Shown here: piece by piece, positions 29,625-39,081 of the stretch
Layout: each line of letters opens with the position of its first letter
Position numbering within the stretch: position 1 is the stretch's first letter
From: Melaminivora jejuensis
Lineage (GTDB): Bacteria; Pseudomonadota; Gammaproteobacteria; Burkholderiales; Burkholderiaceae_C
Assembly: GCF_017811175.1 (NCBI RefSeq)
Contig: NZ_JACWIJ010000002.1
Span: 186,001 to 250,000 of the forward strand
Direction of reading: 5' to 3'
Length of the DNA: 64,000 bases
Position numbers and translations under genes: made by a program
Notes under the pieces: generated by a model
Database searches by the model: none
Told to the model about the DNA's origin: nothing
What the model saw: the letters and a program-made list of their open reading frames with translations, nothing else

Positions 29625-30827
29625 TCACGCCCCTTCGGCCAGGAAGGCCTGCACCAGCGGCGCCAGCAGGGCCACGATCTCGTCGGCCTCGGCGCGCGTC
29701 AGGATCAGCGAGGGCACCAGGCGGATCACGTTGTCGGCGGTGACCGAGATCAAGAGGCCGGCGTCGGCGGCGCGCTGCACCAGGGCGCCGCAGGGTCGCG
29801 CCAGCTCCACGCCCAGCATCAGGCCCTGGCCACGTACCTCGACCACGCCGTCCAGGCCGGCCAAGGCCTGCACCAGCGCTGCCTTGAGGTGCTCGCCCAC
29901 GGCGGCGGCGTTGGCCAGCAGGCCATCCTCTTCCATGATGCGGATGGTCTCCACGCCGGCGCGCATGGCCAGCGGGTTGCCGCCAAAGGTCGTGCCGTGG
30001 TTGCCCGGGCCGAAGATGCTGGCGGCCTTGGGGCCGGCGACCACGGCGCCGATCGGCACGCCCGAGCCCAGGCCCTTGGCCAGCGGCATCACGTCGGGCA
30101 GGATGCCGGCCCACTGGTGGGCAAACCATTTGCCGGTGCGGCCCATGCCGCACTGCACCTCGTCGATCATCATCAGCCAGCCGCGCTCGTCGCACAGGGC
30201 GCGCAGCTGGCGCAGGTATTCGGCGCGCATGGGGTTGACGCCGCCCTCGCCCTGGATGGTCTCGAAGAACACTGCGACCACATCCGGATTCCCCTCGGTG
30301 GCGGCGCGGATGGCCTCGATATCGTTCATGGGCACGCGGATGAAGCCTTCCACCAGCGGGCCAAAGCCGGCCTGCACCTTGGCGTTGCCGGTGGCCGACA
30401 GCGTGGCGATGGAGCGGCCATGAAAGGCCTTGTCATAGACCACGATCTGCGGGCGCTCGATGCCGCGGTCGTGGCCGTACTTGCGCGCGAGCTTCAGGGC
30501 TGCCTCGTTGGCCTCCAGGCCGGAGTTGCAGAAAAACGCATTGGTCAGGCCCGAGCGCTCGACCAGCAGGCGTGCCAGTTCTTCCTGCAGCGGCACGTGG
30601 TAGTAGTTGGAGGTGTGGATCAGCTTGGCCAGCTGATCCTGCAGCGCCGGCACCAGCTTTGGGTGGTTGTGGCCCAGGGTGTTGACGGCGATGCCGGCCA
30701 GTGCATCCAGATACTGCTTGCCGCGCGCGTCCCACAGACGCACGCCCTGGCCTCGCTCCAGCGCGATCGGCACGCGGGCGTAGGTGTTCATCACGTGGGG
30801 CGAGGCAGCCGGGGCAAAAGCGGTCAT
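29625..30827 (-). CDS. argD: acetylornithine aminotransferase
   Basis: This class-III PLP aminotransferase of arginine synthesis is 400 residues long. It has the substrate/PLP segments FFCNSGLEANEAALKLARKY and AFHGRSIATLSATGN, the FETIQGEGGVNP loop and LMMIDEVQCGMGRTG. The PLP lysine lies in VMPLAKGLGSGVPIGAVV. ATG 30827 is preferred over an upstream in-frame start because AGGAGA lies 7 bases before it. It forms an operon with argF. Confidence 0.94.
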   Translation of the reverse strand: MTAFAPAASPHVMNTYARVPIALERGQGVRLWDARGKQYLDALAGIAVNTLGHNHPKLVPALQDQLAKLIHTSNYYHVPLQEELARLLVERSGLTNAFFCNSGLEANEAALKLARKYGHDRGIERPQIVVYDKAFHGRSIATLSATGNAKVQAGFGPLVEGFIRVPMNDIEAIRAATEGNPDVVAVFFETIQGEGGVNPMRAEYLRQLRALCDERGWLMMIDEVQCGMGRTGKWFAHQWAGILPDVMPLAKGLGSGVPIGAVVAGPKAASIFGPGNHGTTFGGNPLAMRAGVETIRIMEEDGLLANAAAVGEHLKAALVQALAGLDGVVEVRGQGLMLGVELARPCGALVQRAADAGLLISVTADNVIRLVPSLILTRAEADEIVALLAPLVQAFLAEGA

Positions 30828-31106
30828 GCGGAAATCTCCTGATTCCAAGGGAGCAAGGGGCCGTGAGGCAAAAGCCGCCGCTGCGCTGCGCGGGAGGGCG
30901 GCGCTGGCGGCGAAGCGAAAAGCGATTCTAGGGGCCGCCTGCTGCTGCGCTGGCGAGGCTGCTGCAATGTTGATGTCCGGCAGAGGTTCGGGCAGCGGCG
31001 GTGACTGTCGGGCGGGGGGTGGGGGCTGGATGGGGTCAGTCTTGTATAAGAGTTAGAATCGCCTGTTGCAGCGCACAACGCTGCCTTCCTGTTTTGCCCC
31101 ATACCG

Positions 31107-31433
31107 ATGGCTGCACCTGCATCTTCTTCCAAGGAAGTCTTCATCCAAGGCGTGACCCACCAGGGCAAGACCTTCCGGCCCAGCGACTGGGCCGAGCGCC
31201 TGGCCGGGGTGATGAGCCAGTTCCGCCCGGGCGGGGCGCGCTCCACGCCGGGCGCGCACCTGAGCTACTCGCCCTGGTGCATCCCGACCACGCTGGGCGG
31301 CGTCAAGTGCGTGGTCGTGCATTCCGACCTGCGCGAGCACGAGCCCATGGCCTGGGATTTCGTCATGAACTTCGCCCGCGACAACGATCTGCAGGTGGCC
31401 GACGCCTGCTTGCTGCCTGACGCCAAGGGGTAA
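31107..31433 (+). CDS. DUF3579 domain-containing protein
   Basis: This is a 108-residue protein of a betaproteobacterial family (FIQGVTHQGKTFRPSDWAER, YSPWCIPTTLGGVKCVVVHS, MAWDFVMNFARDNDLQVADA). No catalytic motif is known. It is probably cytosolic. It converges on rpsT and shares a bidirectional terminator with it. Confidence 0.88.
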   Translation: MAAPASSSKEVFIQGVTHQGKTFRPSDWAERLAGVMSQFRPGGARSTPGAHLSYSPWCIPTTLGGVKCVVVHSDLREHEPMAWDFVMNFARDNDLQVADACLLPDAKG

Positions 31434-31477
31434 GAGCGGTCGGCACAACGTCCCGCACAACGCCCAAACGACGGGCA

Positions 31478-31504
31478 CAAAAAAACCGCCCGAAGGCGGT
31501 TTTC
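31478..31504. terminator. bidirectional rho-independent terminator
   Basis: AACCGCC and GGCGGTT pair around the loop CGAA (31491-31494), with an A-run before and TTTTCTTG after. It can serve both the DUF3579 gene on the plus strand and rpsT on the minus strand. Confidence 0.85.
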
Positions 31505-31574
31505 TTGTTTTGCTGGCAGCGCACCCGTTACAAACGGCGGGTGGCAGGCCACCCGGGCTGTTTGCCTGAAAGCG

Positions 31575-31880
31575 TCAGGCGGCGGCGGGAGCTGCCAGGG
31601 CCTTGACCTTGGCGGACAGGCGGCTCTTGTCGCGAGCAGCCTTGTTCTTGTGGAAGATGCCCTTGTCGGCAATGGTGTCCAGCACCGACTGCGCCTTGGC
31701 AAACAGTTCGGTCGCCTTCGGCTTGTCGCCGGCCAGCACGGCCTTTTCGACGTTCTTCACCGCAGTGCGGTACTTGGAGCGCAGCGAGGTGTTGGCTGCG
31801 TTGAGCTTGACGCCCTGGCGGGTGCGCTTGCGGCCCGACGCCAGGCGCGGGTTCTTCTTCTTGGGCTTGTTGGATGCCAT
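31575..31880 (-). CDS. rpsT: 30S ribosomal protein S20
   Basis: The 101-residue basic protein starts [20 protein letters not shown] and has the S20 helical core ([40 protein letters not shown]). S20 binds the 5' domain of 16S rRNA. It is a single-gene unit between the shared terminator and murJ. Confidence 0.97.
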   Translation of the reverse strand: MASNKPKKKNPRLASGRKRTRQGVKLNAANTSLRSKYRTAVKNVEKAVLAGDKPKATELFAKAQSVLDTIADKGIFHKNKAARDKSRLSAKVKALAAPAAA

Positions 31881-31984
31881 TGTGTGTTCCTAAGTTGTCT
31901 GTGGATGTTGCCAGCAAAGCCGGCGATTATAGCGTGGCGGCCTTTTTGCCCGGCAGCGCATGGCGCGCGCATACACTCGCTGCG

Positions 31985-33550
31985 GTGTCCCTGTTCAAAG
32001 CCGCATCCACCGTTTCGCTACTGACCCTGGCCTCGCGCGTGACGGGCCTGGCACGCGACCTGCTCATGGCGTCCATCTTCGGCGCCACGGCGCTGACCGA
32101 CGCCTTCAACGTCGCCTTTCGCATCCCCAACCTGTTTCGCCGCCTGTTTGCCGAGGGCGCTTTCAGCCAGGCCTTCGTGCCGGTGCTGGCGGCGCACCGG
32201 GCGCAGCATGGCGATGCGGCCACGCGCGGCCTGATCGACGCCGTGGCCACGGCGCTGCTGTGGGTGCTGGTGCTGGTGTGCCTGGCCGGGATGCTGGGCG
32301 CGCCGGCGCTGGTGTGGCTGCTGGCCAGCGGCCTGCGCCAAAGCGGCGAAGGCTTCGAGGCCGCCGTCTTCATGACGCGCTGGATGTTCCCCTACATCGG
32401 CTTCATGTCGCTGGTGGCACTGTCCGCCGGTGTGCTCAACACCTGGAAGCGTTTTGCCGTGCCCGCCGCCACCCCCGTGCTGCTCAACGTCTCGATGATC
32501 GCCGCCGCCTGGGCCGGCGCGCCGGCGCTGGCCGCGCGCGGCATCGAGCCGATCTACGCCATGGTCGGCGGTGTCATGGCCGGCGGCGCGCTGCAGTTGG
32601 GTGCCCAGCTGCCGGCCCTCTTGCGCCTGGGTTTGATGCCACGCATCGCGCTGACGCCGGCGCGCATCCGCGCCGCCTGGCAGGACGCCGGCGTGCGCCG
32701 CATCCTGGGCCTGATGGCGCCCGCCGTGCTGGGCGTGGGTGTGGCGCAGCTGTCCTTGATGATCAACACGCAGATCGCCTCCTGGCTGGCGCCGGGCAGC
32801 GTGACCTGGCTGTTCTATGCCGACCGGCTGATGGAGTTTCCGACCGCGCTGCTGGGCGTGGCGCTAGGCGTGGTGCTGACGCCGCAACTGGCTGCCGCGC
32901 GCGCCGCCGGCGATACCGAGCGCTACAGCGCCATGCTGGACTGGGGCCTGCGCATCGTCGTCGTGCTGGCGCTGCCCTGCGCCGTGGGCCTGCTGGTCTT
33001 CGGCCTGCCGCTGGTGGCCACGCTGTTCCACCACGGCGCCCTGGGTGCGCAGGATGTGCAGCAAATCACGCTGGCGCTGGCTGGCTATGGCGCCGGGCTG
33101 CTGGGCCTGGTGGCCGTCAAGGTGCTGGCGCCGGGCTACTACGCCAGCCAGGACATCCGCACGCCGGTGCGCATCGCCATCGTGGTGCTGGTGGCCACGC
33201 AGCTCATGAACCTCGCCTTCGTGCCCTGGCTGGCGCACGCCGGGCTGGCGCTGTCGATTGGCCTGGGGGCGCTGCTCAACGCTGGCTGGCTGCTGGCCGG
33301 CCTGATCCGCCGGGGCAGCTTTGCGCCGCGCGCCGGCTGGCTGCGGCTGGCCGTCCAGGTGCTGCTGGCCAATGCGCTGCTGGCGGCCTTTCTGTGGTGG
33401 GCCAGGGGCCAGTTCGACTGGCTGGCGCTGCAAGAGCGCAGCGTGCAGCGCGCAGCCCTGCTGGCGGCGCTGCTGGTGGCCTCGGCGCTGCTGTACTTTG
33501 GTGCATTGACGGCAGCCGGCCTGAAGTTGCGCCAGCTGCTGCGCCGCTGA
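31985..33550 (+). CDS. murJ: lipid II flippase MurJ
   Basis: MurJ flips lipid II for peptidoglycan synthesis. The 521-residue protein has about 14 membrane helices. Typical motifs are TVSLLTLASRVTGLARDLLM, the FRIPNLFRRLFAEGAFSQAF loop and GYYASQDIRTPVRIA. GTG 31985 gives the family N-terminus MSLFKAASTVSLLTL. It is followed by a SirB1-type gene 22 bases downstream. Confidence 0.95.
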   Translation: MSLFKAASTVSLLTLASRVTGLARDLLMASIFGATALTDAFNVAFRIPNLFRRLFAEGAFSQAFVPVLAAHRAQHGDAATRGLIDAVATALLWVLVLVCLAGMLGAPALVWLLASGLRQSGEGFEAAVFMTRWMFPYIGFMSLVALSAGVLNTWKRFAVPAATPVLLNVSMIAAAWAGAPALAARGIEPIYAMVGGVMAGGALQLGAQLPALLRLGLMPRIALTPARIRAAWQDAGVRRILGLMAPAVLGVGVAQLSLMINTQIASWLAPGSVTWLFYADRLMEFPTALLGVALGVVLTPQLAAARAAGDTERYSAMLDWGLRIVVVLALPCAVGLLVFGLPLVATLFHHGALGAQDVQQITLALAGYGAGLLGLVAVKVLAPGYYASQDIRTPVRIAIVVLVATQLMNLAFVPWLAHAGLALSIGLGALLNAGWLLAGLIRRGSFAPRAGWLRLAVQVLLANALLAAFLWWARGQFDWLALQERSVQRAALLAALLVASALLYFGALTAAGLKLRQLLRR

Positions 33551-33572
33551 TGCTGGAAAACCGAGCGAGCGC

Positions 33573-34418
33573 ATGAGCCTGCACTACACCGTTCCGACCG
33601 CGCTGGAGTATTTCGCCGCCCTGGTCACGCCCCGGGATGCTGCCGTGCCCCTGCTGGAGACGGCCGCCTGCATCGCCCAGATCGAGCACCCGCAGCTGGA
33701 CGTGCAGCAGGTGCTGGCCGATGTGGACGCCCTGCAGGCGCGCCTGGCGCGGCGCCTGCCGCACGATGCCGGCGCCTTGCAGCGCCTGCGCGCGCTGAAC
33801 CATTTCTTCTACGGCGAGTTGGCCTTTGCCGGCAACCCCAACGACTACTACGCCCCGGGCAATAGCTACCTGCACACCGTGCTGCACACGCGCCGGGGCA
33901 TCCCGATCTCGCTGGCCGTGCTGTGGCTAGAGCTGGCGCAGGGCCTGGGGCTGAATGCTGCCGGGGTGTCGTTTCCGGGGCATTTCCTGGTCAAGGTGCG
34001 CGTGGCGGGCGGGCAGGTGGTGCTGGATCCGCTGACCGGGCAATCGCTGTCGCAAGACGCACTGATCGAGCGCCTGGCGCTGCTGCACGGCCAGCCTGCA
34101 AGCGGGGCTGCGGCGCCGTCGCTGACGCTGTACCTGCAGCCGGCCACGGCGCGCGACATCGTGGCGCGCATGTTGCGCAATCTCAAGGAAGTGTTTCGCG
34201 CTGCCGACGACTGGCCGCTGCTGCTGCAGGTGCAGCAGCGCCTGGTGCTGCTGCTGCCCGAGGCCTGGGCCGAATGGCGCGACAAGGGCCTGGCCCATGC
34301 GCAACTGGATGAGGCCCAGCAGGCCATGGCCGACCTGCAACTCTATCTGGACAACGCGCATGGTGCGGCAGACACGGCGGCAGTGGCCGAGCTGCTGCGC
34401 GTGCTGCGCCAGCGGTAG
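33573..34418 (+). CDS. SirB1 family protein (transglutaminase-like/TPR)
   Basis: The 281-residue protein has the SirB1 N-terminal transglutaminase-like domain (LNHFFYGELAFAGNPNDYYA, RRGIPISLAVLWLELAQGLG, VSFPGHFLVKV). A TPR-like C-terminal helix region follows (RDIVARMLRNLKEVFRAADD, LHLYLDNAHGAADTAAV-type). The family occurs widely in proteobacteria near translation and cell-wall genes. Its biochemical role is not established. Confidence 0.9.
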   Translation: MSLHYTVPTALEYFAALVTPRDAAVPLLETAACIAQIEHPQLDVQQVLADVDALQARLARRLPHDAGALQRLRALNHFFYGELAFAGNPNDYYAPGNSYLHTVLHTRRGIPISLAVLWLELAQGLGLNAAGVSFPGHFLVKVRVAGGQVVLDPLTGQSLSQDALIERLALLHGQPASGAAAPSLTLYLQPATARDIVARMLRNLKEVFRAADDWPLLLQVQQRLVLLLPEAWAEWRDKGLAHAQLDEAQQAMADLQLYLDNAHGAADTAAVAELLRVLRQR

Positions 34419-34496
34419 CGCGCAGGCACGATCCTGGGAGGCTGTGCGGCAAGCGCCAAACATACAACCGTCCCCAGTGGCGCGCGCTGCCCGGCC

Positions 34497-34527
34497 AAAA
34501 GAAAAGGGCGGCACAGCAAGGCCGCCC
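34497..34527 (-). terminator. rho-independent terminator of the universal stress protein gene
   Basis: GGGCGGC (34506-34512) pairs with GCCGCCC (34521-34527). On the minus strand the stem is followed by TTTTCTTTT. Confidence 0.85.
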
Positions 34528-34548
34528 GTGCGCGCGTTCGGTGCCGCT

Positions 34549-34941
34549 TCAACTGGCCTTGACGGCCAGCACCGGGCAATCCACGGTCATCAGGATTTCC
34601 TGCGCCATGCTGCCCAGCAGCAGCTTGCCCACGGCGGAGCGCTTGCGCAGGCCGATGACCAGCACCGACACCTGCAGCTGCGCGACCATCTCGTCGATCT
34701 CGTCGATGGCGCTCTTGCCGCGCACGAACTGCTTGAACTCGGCCTGGATGGGCAGGGCGGCCAGGCGCTCCTCGACGCGCTCGACCTCGTAGCCGTTGAC
34801 GATGCTCGGATCCTCGCCGCGCCCGCCGGGGCCGGCGTTGACGACCACCAGGCGCTCATTGCGGCGCGTGGCGATTTCGATGGCTTTGTCCAGCGCGGCC
34901 TGGCCCTCAGGGCGGGCAACGTAGGCGACAAGAATGGTCAT
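34549..34941 (-). CDS. universal stress protein
   Basis: The 130-residue protein is a single UspA domain. It begins MTILVAYVARPEGQAALDKA and ends with the strand MTVDCPVLAV. The ATP-binding-type glycine loop appears as VIGLRKRSAVGKLLLGSMAQ (G-x-x-G-x9-G-type), so it may bind nucleotide. Such proteins act in the cytosol in stress survival. AAAGGTC... lies near the expected ribosome-binding position. Confidence 0.92.
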   Translation of the reverse strand: MTILVAYVARPEGQAALDKAIEIATRRNERLVVVNAGPGGRGEDPSIVNGYEVERVEERLAALPIQAEFKQFVRGKSAIDEIDEMVAQLQVSVLVIGLRKRSAVGKLLLGSMAQEILMTVDCPVLAVKAS

Positions 34942-35070
34942 GCAAAGGTCTCCGTAGCGGTATTGGATGGGTGGAAGGGGGCGCCGCTGGCGCAGCGGGC
35001 AGGATAGCCCAAGCCGCTGGGCTTGGCGAGATTTGCCGTGGTGCGATGGTGACACTGCATTGCAGCCTGG

Positions 35071-35124
35071 AAAATCAGGCCAAAAGCGGCTCAAACCCTT
35101 TGCTGGCAAGCGGTGATAGCTATA
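35071..35124 (-). repeat. dispersed repeat, copy 8
   Basis: GCTCAAACCCTTTGCTGGCA, then AGCGGTGATAGCTATATA, is the consensus complement with small changes. It lies between usp and the AI-2E exporter gene. Confidence 0.85.
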
Positions 35125-35162
35125 TAAAACATAGCTGAATGGAGGGCTGCCCAGCCCCTTGT

Positions 35163-36280
35163 TCAGACCAGCTTTTCCGCCTCCAGCTCCTTTTTCAGGT
35201 AGGCGTAGAACAGTGGCGCGGCCACCAGCCCGGCGGGGCCGAAGACGGCCTCGGCAACGAACATGACCGACAGCAGCTCCCACACGCCCATGTGCGTGCG
35301 CTGGCCGACCACCTTGGCGTTGATGACGTACTCGGCCTTGTGGATCAGGATCAGAAAGGCCAGGCAGGCCACCGCCGCCGTGGGCGAGACCGACAGGCCG
35401 ACCAGCGTGATCACGGCGTTGCACAGCAAATTGCCGACGATGGGCACCAGCCCGGCGATGAAAGTGAGCGTGATCAGCGCCGGCGTGTAGGGCAGGCGCA
35501 TGCCCCACAGCGGCAGCACGGCCAGCAGGAAGGTGGCGGTGAGCAAGGTGTTGAACGAGGCGATCCAGAACTGCGCGGCGACGATCTGGCGGAAGGCGTC
35601 GCCCAGGCGCGCCACGCGCAGGGTCAGCGCCTGCGCCAGCGGGCCGTGCGAGCGCCCGCGCGCACGCACGGCGGCCAGCGCGCCGATCAGCAGGCCGACA
35701 TAGGCGTACAGCAGTCCGGCCAGCCAGACACGCCCGGCCACGGCCAGTGCGCCGGCCTTGGCCGCCAGGTAGCCGGCGATGGTGCGCTGGATCTCGGCGG
35801 CGCCCTCGGGCAGCTGTGCGGCGATGTCGGGCGGCAGCTTCAGGCGCAGCTCCAACACGGTGCGCGCCAGAAAATCCAGCAGCTCGCGGTACTGCGCCGG
35901 CGCAGCCAGGATGTAGCTGCGCGAGTGCGACAGCGCCAGCGCCACCAGCAGCAGCGGCGAGAGCATGACCAGCGCCGCCGCCAGGCTGCCGGCGCGGTTG
36001 CTGCCCGGGCCGCCCTGCGGCAGCCAGCTCAGCCGGGCGGCCAGCCAGCGCGTCAGCAAGAAACCCAGGCAGACGGTCAACAGGCCTGGCAACAGGCCTT
36101 GCAGCATGACCAGCACCAGTGTGCCGACCATCAGCAGATAGCTGGCCAGCTTGACGCCGCGCGTGGGTTCGTGCCATTCGGGGCCGGGGCGCTGGCCACG
36201 CTGGGCCGGCGGCGGGCCGCCCTCCAGCGGCAGCAGCGCCCCGGGGGCGCTTCAGGCGGCGGGTGCGGCCCGGCAGGCAT
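35163..36280 (-). CDS. AI-2E family transporter (PerM-like), start affected by apparent 1-base deletion
   Basis: The protein has 7-8 membrane helices with the family C-terminal half (GMRLPYTPALITLTFIAGLV, PIVGNLLCNAVITLVGL, HKAEYVINAKVVGQRTHMGV, MFVAEAVFGPAGLVAAPLFY). Such permeases include the autoinducer-2 exporter TqsA and others. ATG 36131 is in frame but falls inside the first helix. The segment before it (PEWHEPTRGVKLASYLLMVG) looks like the true N-terminus. The frame reaches ATG 36280 (MPAGPHPPPEAPPGALLP) only if one G/C is added in the run at 36239-36247. A length of about 372 residues would then be normal. Confidence 0.85.
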
Positions 36281-36306
36281 GGAACTTCAAGAAGAAGAAA
36301 GGGGCT

Positions 36307-37374
36307 TCAGGCGATGGCCACGGCAGCGCCGGCGCCGCGCTCGGCGATGCGGCCAATGGTGTGTACGGACTCGCCGTGCTCGGCAAGCAGCGCGCGCACT
36401 GCCTCGGCGGCCTCGGCGGCCACCACGACCACCATGCCGATGCCGTTGTTGAAGGTGCGGTTCATCTCGATGTCATCGATGCCGGCGGTGCGCTGCAGCC
36501 AGGCGAACAGCTCGCTGCGCGGCCAGCTGCCGGCTGTGAGGTGCGCGGCCAAGCCATCCGGCAGCACGCGCGGGATGTTCTCCAGCAGGCCGCCGCCGGT
36601 GATGTGCGCCAGCGCCTTGATGCCCGGAGTCTCATCGCTGTGCGGGTGTGCGGCCAGCGCGGCCAGCACGCTCTTGACGTACAGCCGGGTGGGCGCCATG
36701 ACGGCCTGGCGCAGCGGCTGGCCGTCCAGCTGCTCGGGCAGCGCGCCCTGGCCTGCGGCGCGCTCCAGGCACTTGCGCACCAGCGAAAAGCCGTTGGAAT
36801 GTACGCCGCTCGACTGCAGGCCCAGCACCACGTCGCCGGCCTGCACGGCCGCGCCGTTCAGGATCTTGGATTTCTCGACCACGCCCACAGCAAAGCCGGC
36901 CAGGTCGTATTCGCCCTCGGGGTACATGCCGGGCATCTCCGCCGTCTCGCCGCCGATCAGCGCGCAGCCCGACAGCTCGCAGCCGCGCGCAATGCCGCCG
37001 ACCACGGCCGCCGCCGTGTCCACATCCAGCTTGCCGCAGGCGAAGTAGTCCAGGAAGAACAGCGGCTCGGCGCCCTGCACCAGCACGTCGTTGACGCTCA
37101 TGGCCACCAGGTCGATGCCCACGCTGTCGTGCATGTTCCACTCGAAGGCCAGTTTCAGCTTGGTGCCCACGCCATCGGTGCCCGACACCAGCACCGGCTC
37201 GCGGTAGCGCCTGGGTACCTCGAACAGCGCGCCGAAGCCGCCGATCCCGGCCATCACGCCCTCCCGCAGGGTCTTCCTGGCCAGCGGCTTGATGCGCTCG
37301 ACCAGCGCGTCGCCGGCGTCGATGTCAACGCCGGCGTCCTTGTAGGAGATGGGGGTGGAGGTGGAGGTGCTCAT
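36307..37374 (-). CDS. purM: phosphoribosylformylglycinamidine cyclo-ligase
   Basis: PurM (AIR synthetase) closes the imidazole ring in purine synthesis. The 355-residue protein starts with the conserved [20 protein letters not shown]. The ATP-binding [39 protein letters not shown], the [11 protein letters not shown] motif and [16 protein letters not shown] follow. It is divergent from hda; a palindromic region lies between them. Confidence 0.97.
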   Translation of the reverse strand: MSTSTSTPISYKDAGVDIDAGDALVERIKPLARKTLREGVMAGIGGFGALFEVPRRYREPVLVSGTDGVGTKLKLAFEWNMHDSVGIDLVAMSVNDVLVQGAEPLFFLDYFACGKLDVDTAAAVVGGIARGCELSGCALIGGETAEMPGMYPEGEYDLAGFAVGVVEKSKILNGAAVQAGDVVLGLQSSGVHSNGFSLVRKCLERAAGQGALPEQLDGQPLRQAVMAPTRLYVKSVLAALAAHPHSDETPGIKALAHITGGGLLENIPRVLPDGLAAHLTAGSWPRSELFAWLQRTAGIDDIEMNRTFNNGIGMVVVVAAEAAEAVRALLAEHGESVHTIGRIAERGAGAAVAIA

Positions 37375-37434
37375 GGAAAGGGAAGGAAAATCTGCCGGGC
37401 GACACGCGCGCTCCGGGGGAGCCTGGGGCGCAAA

Positions 37435-37479
37435 CGGCGGATTTTAAGGCGCTGCCGGCGTCCCCCTTAAAATCCGCCG
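37435..37479. promoter_or_regulatory. symmetric 15-bp inverted repeat between purM and hda, probable divergent promoters
   Basis: CGGCGGATTTTAAGG (37435-37449) and CCTTAAAATCCGCCG (37465-37479) are perfect complements separated by 15 bases. Each arm contains TTAAAAT followed by CCGCC on its outward strand, a -10-like arrangement. The structure could give two mirror-image promoters or be a repressor site acting on both genes. Confidence 0.55.
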
Positions 37480-37620
37480 TCCATCGTGCCCTGGCTTTGC
37501 GCCAGCGGGCGCGGGCCTTGCGACCGGGCAGCCTCGGTCGTCCTCCACCCGGCATTCCATGCTCCTGAATCTTCCCTCACGCCTCCCACGCCCCTGCGCG
37601 CGGCGCGCCCTGTGCCGGCG

Positions 37621-38313
37621 ATGAAGCAGCTGGCCCTGGACATCGGCCTGGCCAGCGGCCCGACGCTGGAGAACTTCCAGCCCGGCAGCAACGCCCAGGC
37701 GCTGCAGCACCTGCGCCTGGCCGCCGGCGAGGCGGCGGCGCTGCACTCGCCCGTGCCGATCTACCTGTGGGGCGCGCCGGGCACCGGCAAGTCGCACCTG
37801 CTGCGTGCCGCCTACGAGGCGCTGCGCGCCCAGGGCGCGCGCGTGGGCTGGCTCGACCCGGCCATGCGCTGGCCCAGCGCCTTCGACGAGCGCTGGAGCG
37901 CCGTGCTGCTGCACGACGTACACCGCTACAGCGAGGAGCAGCAGGCAGCGGCCTTCAACTGGTTCATCAACGCGCTCGACCCGGCGGCCGGCCCGCCGCG
38001 CTGGGTGCTGGCCGCCGGCGACCTGCCGCCCGCCGACCTGGCGCTGCGCGAGGACTTGCGCTCGCGCCTGGCCTGGGGCCATGTGTTCCAGTTGCAGCCG
38101 CTGGCCGAGGACGAACTGCGCGCCGTGCTGCACCGCCAGGCCGGCGAGCGCGGCATGGCGCTGGCCGGCGACGTGGTGGACTACATGCTGCACCACTTCT
38201 CGCGCGACCTGGGCAGCCTGACCGGGCTGCTCGACCGCCTGGACGGCTTTGCCCTGCGCACCCAGCGCGCCGTGACCATCCCGCTGCTCAAGAGCATGTT
38301 GCAAGGCGATTGA
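37621..38313 (+). CDS. hda: DnaA regulatory inactivator Hda
   Basis: Hda works with the sliding clamp to stimulate ATP hydrolysis by DnaA. The 230-residue protein begins MKQLALDIGLASG, containing the QLALDI clamp-binding hexapeptide. The DnaA-like AAA+ fold follows: Walker A WGAPGTGKSHLLRAAYEA, the Walker-B region AVLLHDVHRYSEEQQ, and sensor segments. It lacks the DnaA C-terminal DNA-binding domain, as expected. ATG 37621 is chosen for the clamp motif at the N-terminus. The HAD phosphatase and pcnB follow. Confidence 0.93.
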   Translation: MKQLALDIGLASGPTLENFQPGSNAQALQHLRLAAGEAAALHSPVPIYLWGAPGTGKSHLLRAAYEALRAQGARVGWLDPAMRWPSAFDERWSAVLLHDVHRYSEEQQAAAFNWFINALDPAAGPPRWVLAAGDLPPADLALREDLRSRLAWGHVFQLQPLAEDELRAVLHRQAGERGMALAGDVVDYMLHHFSRDLGSLTGLLDRLDGFALRTQRAVTIPLLKSMLQGD

Positions 38314-38376
38314 GCCGGGCGCTGCCGCGCGTTTGTCCTGCAACAGGATTTGCCTGCGTTTCGATCTGAAAGACAT

Positions 38377-39081
38377 ATGTCCACTGACCCCACCCCGCAG
38401 CGCCCGCGCCTGGCCCTGTTCGACCTGGATCACACGCTGCTGCCGCTCGACTCGGACTACGAGTGGGGCGAGTTCACCATCCGCCTGGGCTGGTGCGAGC
38501 GCGGCGAATTCGGCCGGCGCAACCAGGCCTTCTACGACGACTATGTTGCCGGGCGGCTGGATGTACACGACTACGTGCGCTTTGCCACCGAGGCCGTCTG
38601 CCAGCGCGGCCAGCAGGCCGCCGAGGCGGCGCACGCGCAGTTCATGCGCGAGGTCATACAGCCGGCCATCCGGCCCGAGGCGCTCGATCTGCTGGCGCGC
38701 CACCGCGCCGCCGGCGACGAGCTGGTCATCATCACCGCCACCAACGAATTCGTGACCCGGCCCATCGCCCGCGCCCTGGGCGTGGAGCAATTGCTGGCCG
38801 TGGAGCTGGCGCGCGGCGCGAACGGCTGGTACAGCGGCGCCATCCACGGCGTGCCCTCCATGCGCGAGGGCAAGGTGCAGCGCATGGATGCCTGGCTGGC
38901 CGCGCGCGGCCTGGCCTGGCAGGACGTGGACAGCACCTTCTACAGCGACTCCTTCAACGACGTGCCGCTGCTGGAGCGGGTCACCCGCCCGGTGGCCACC
39001 AATCCCGACGCGCGATTGCGCGCCCTGGCCACCGAACGCGGCTGGCCCATCCTGGAACTGTTTGCCCCGAAAGCACCATGA
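38377..39081 (+). CDS. HAD-IB phosphatase (SerB/CicA-like)
   Basis: The 234-residue HAD hydrolase carries motif I FDLDHTLLPLDSD, motif II VIITATNEFV and motif III/IV YSDSFNDVPLLE. A helical cap (WGEFTIRLGWCERGEFGRRN) lies between them. It belongs to the IB subfamily of phosphoserine-phosphatase-like enzymes that act on small phosphates or lysophosphatidic acid. Its exact substrate is unknown. Its stop overlaps the pcnB start (ATGA at 39078-39081). ATG 38377 gives MSTDPTPQRPRLALFDLDHT. Confidence 0.92.
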   Translation: MSTDPTPQRPRLALFDLDHTLLPLDSDYEWGEFTIRLGWCERGEFGRRNQAFYDDYVAGRLDVHDYVRFATEAVCQRGQQAAEAAHAQFMREVIQPAIRPEALDLLARHRAAGDELVIITATNEFVTRPIARALGVEQLLAVELARGANGWYSGAIHGVPSMREGKVQRMDAWLAARGLAWQDVDSTFYSDSFNDVPLLERVTRPVATNPDARLRALATERGWPILELFAPKAP

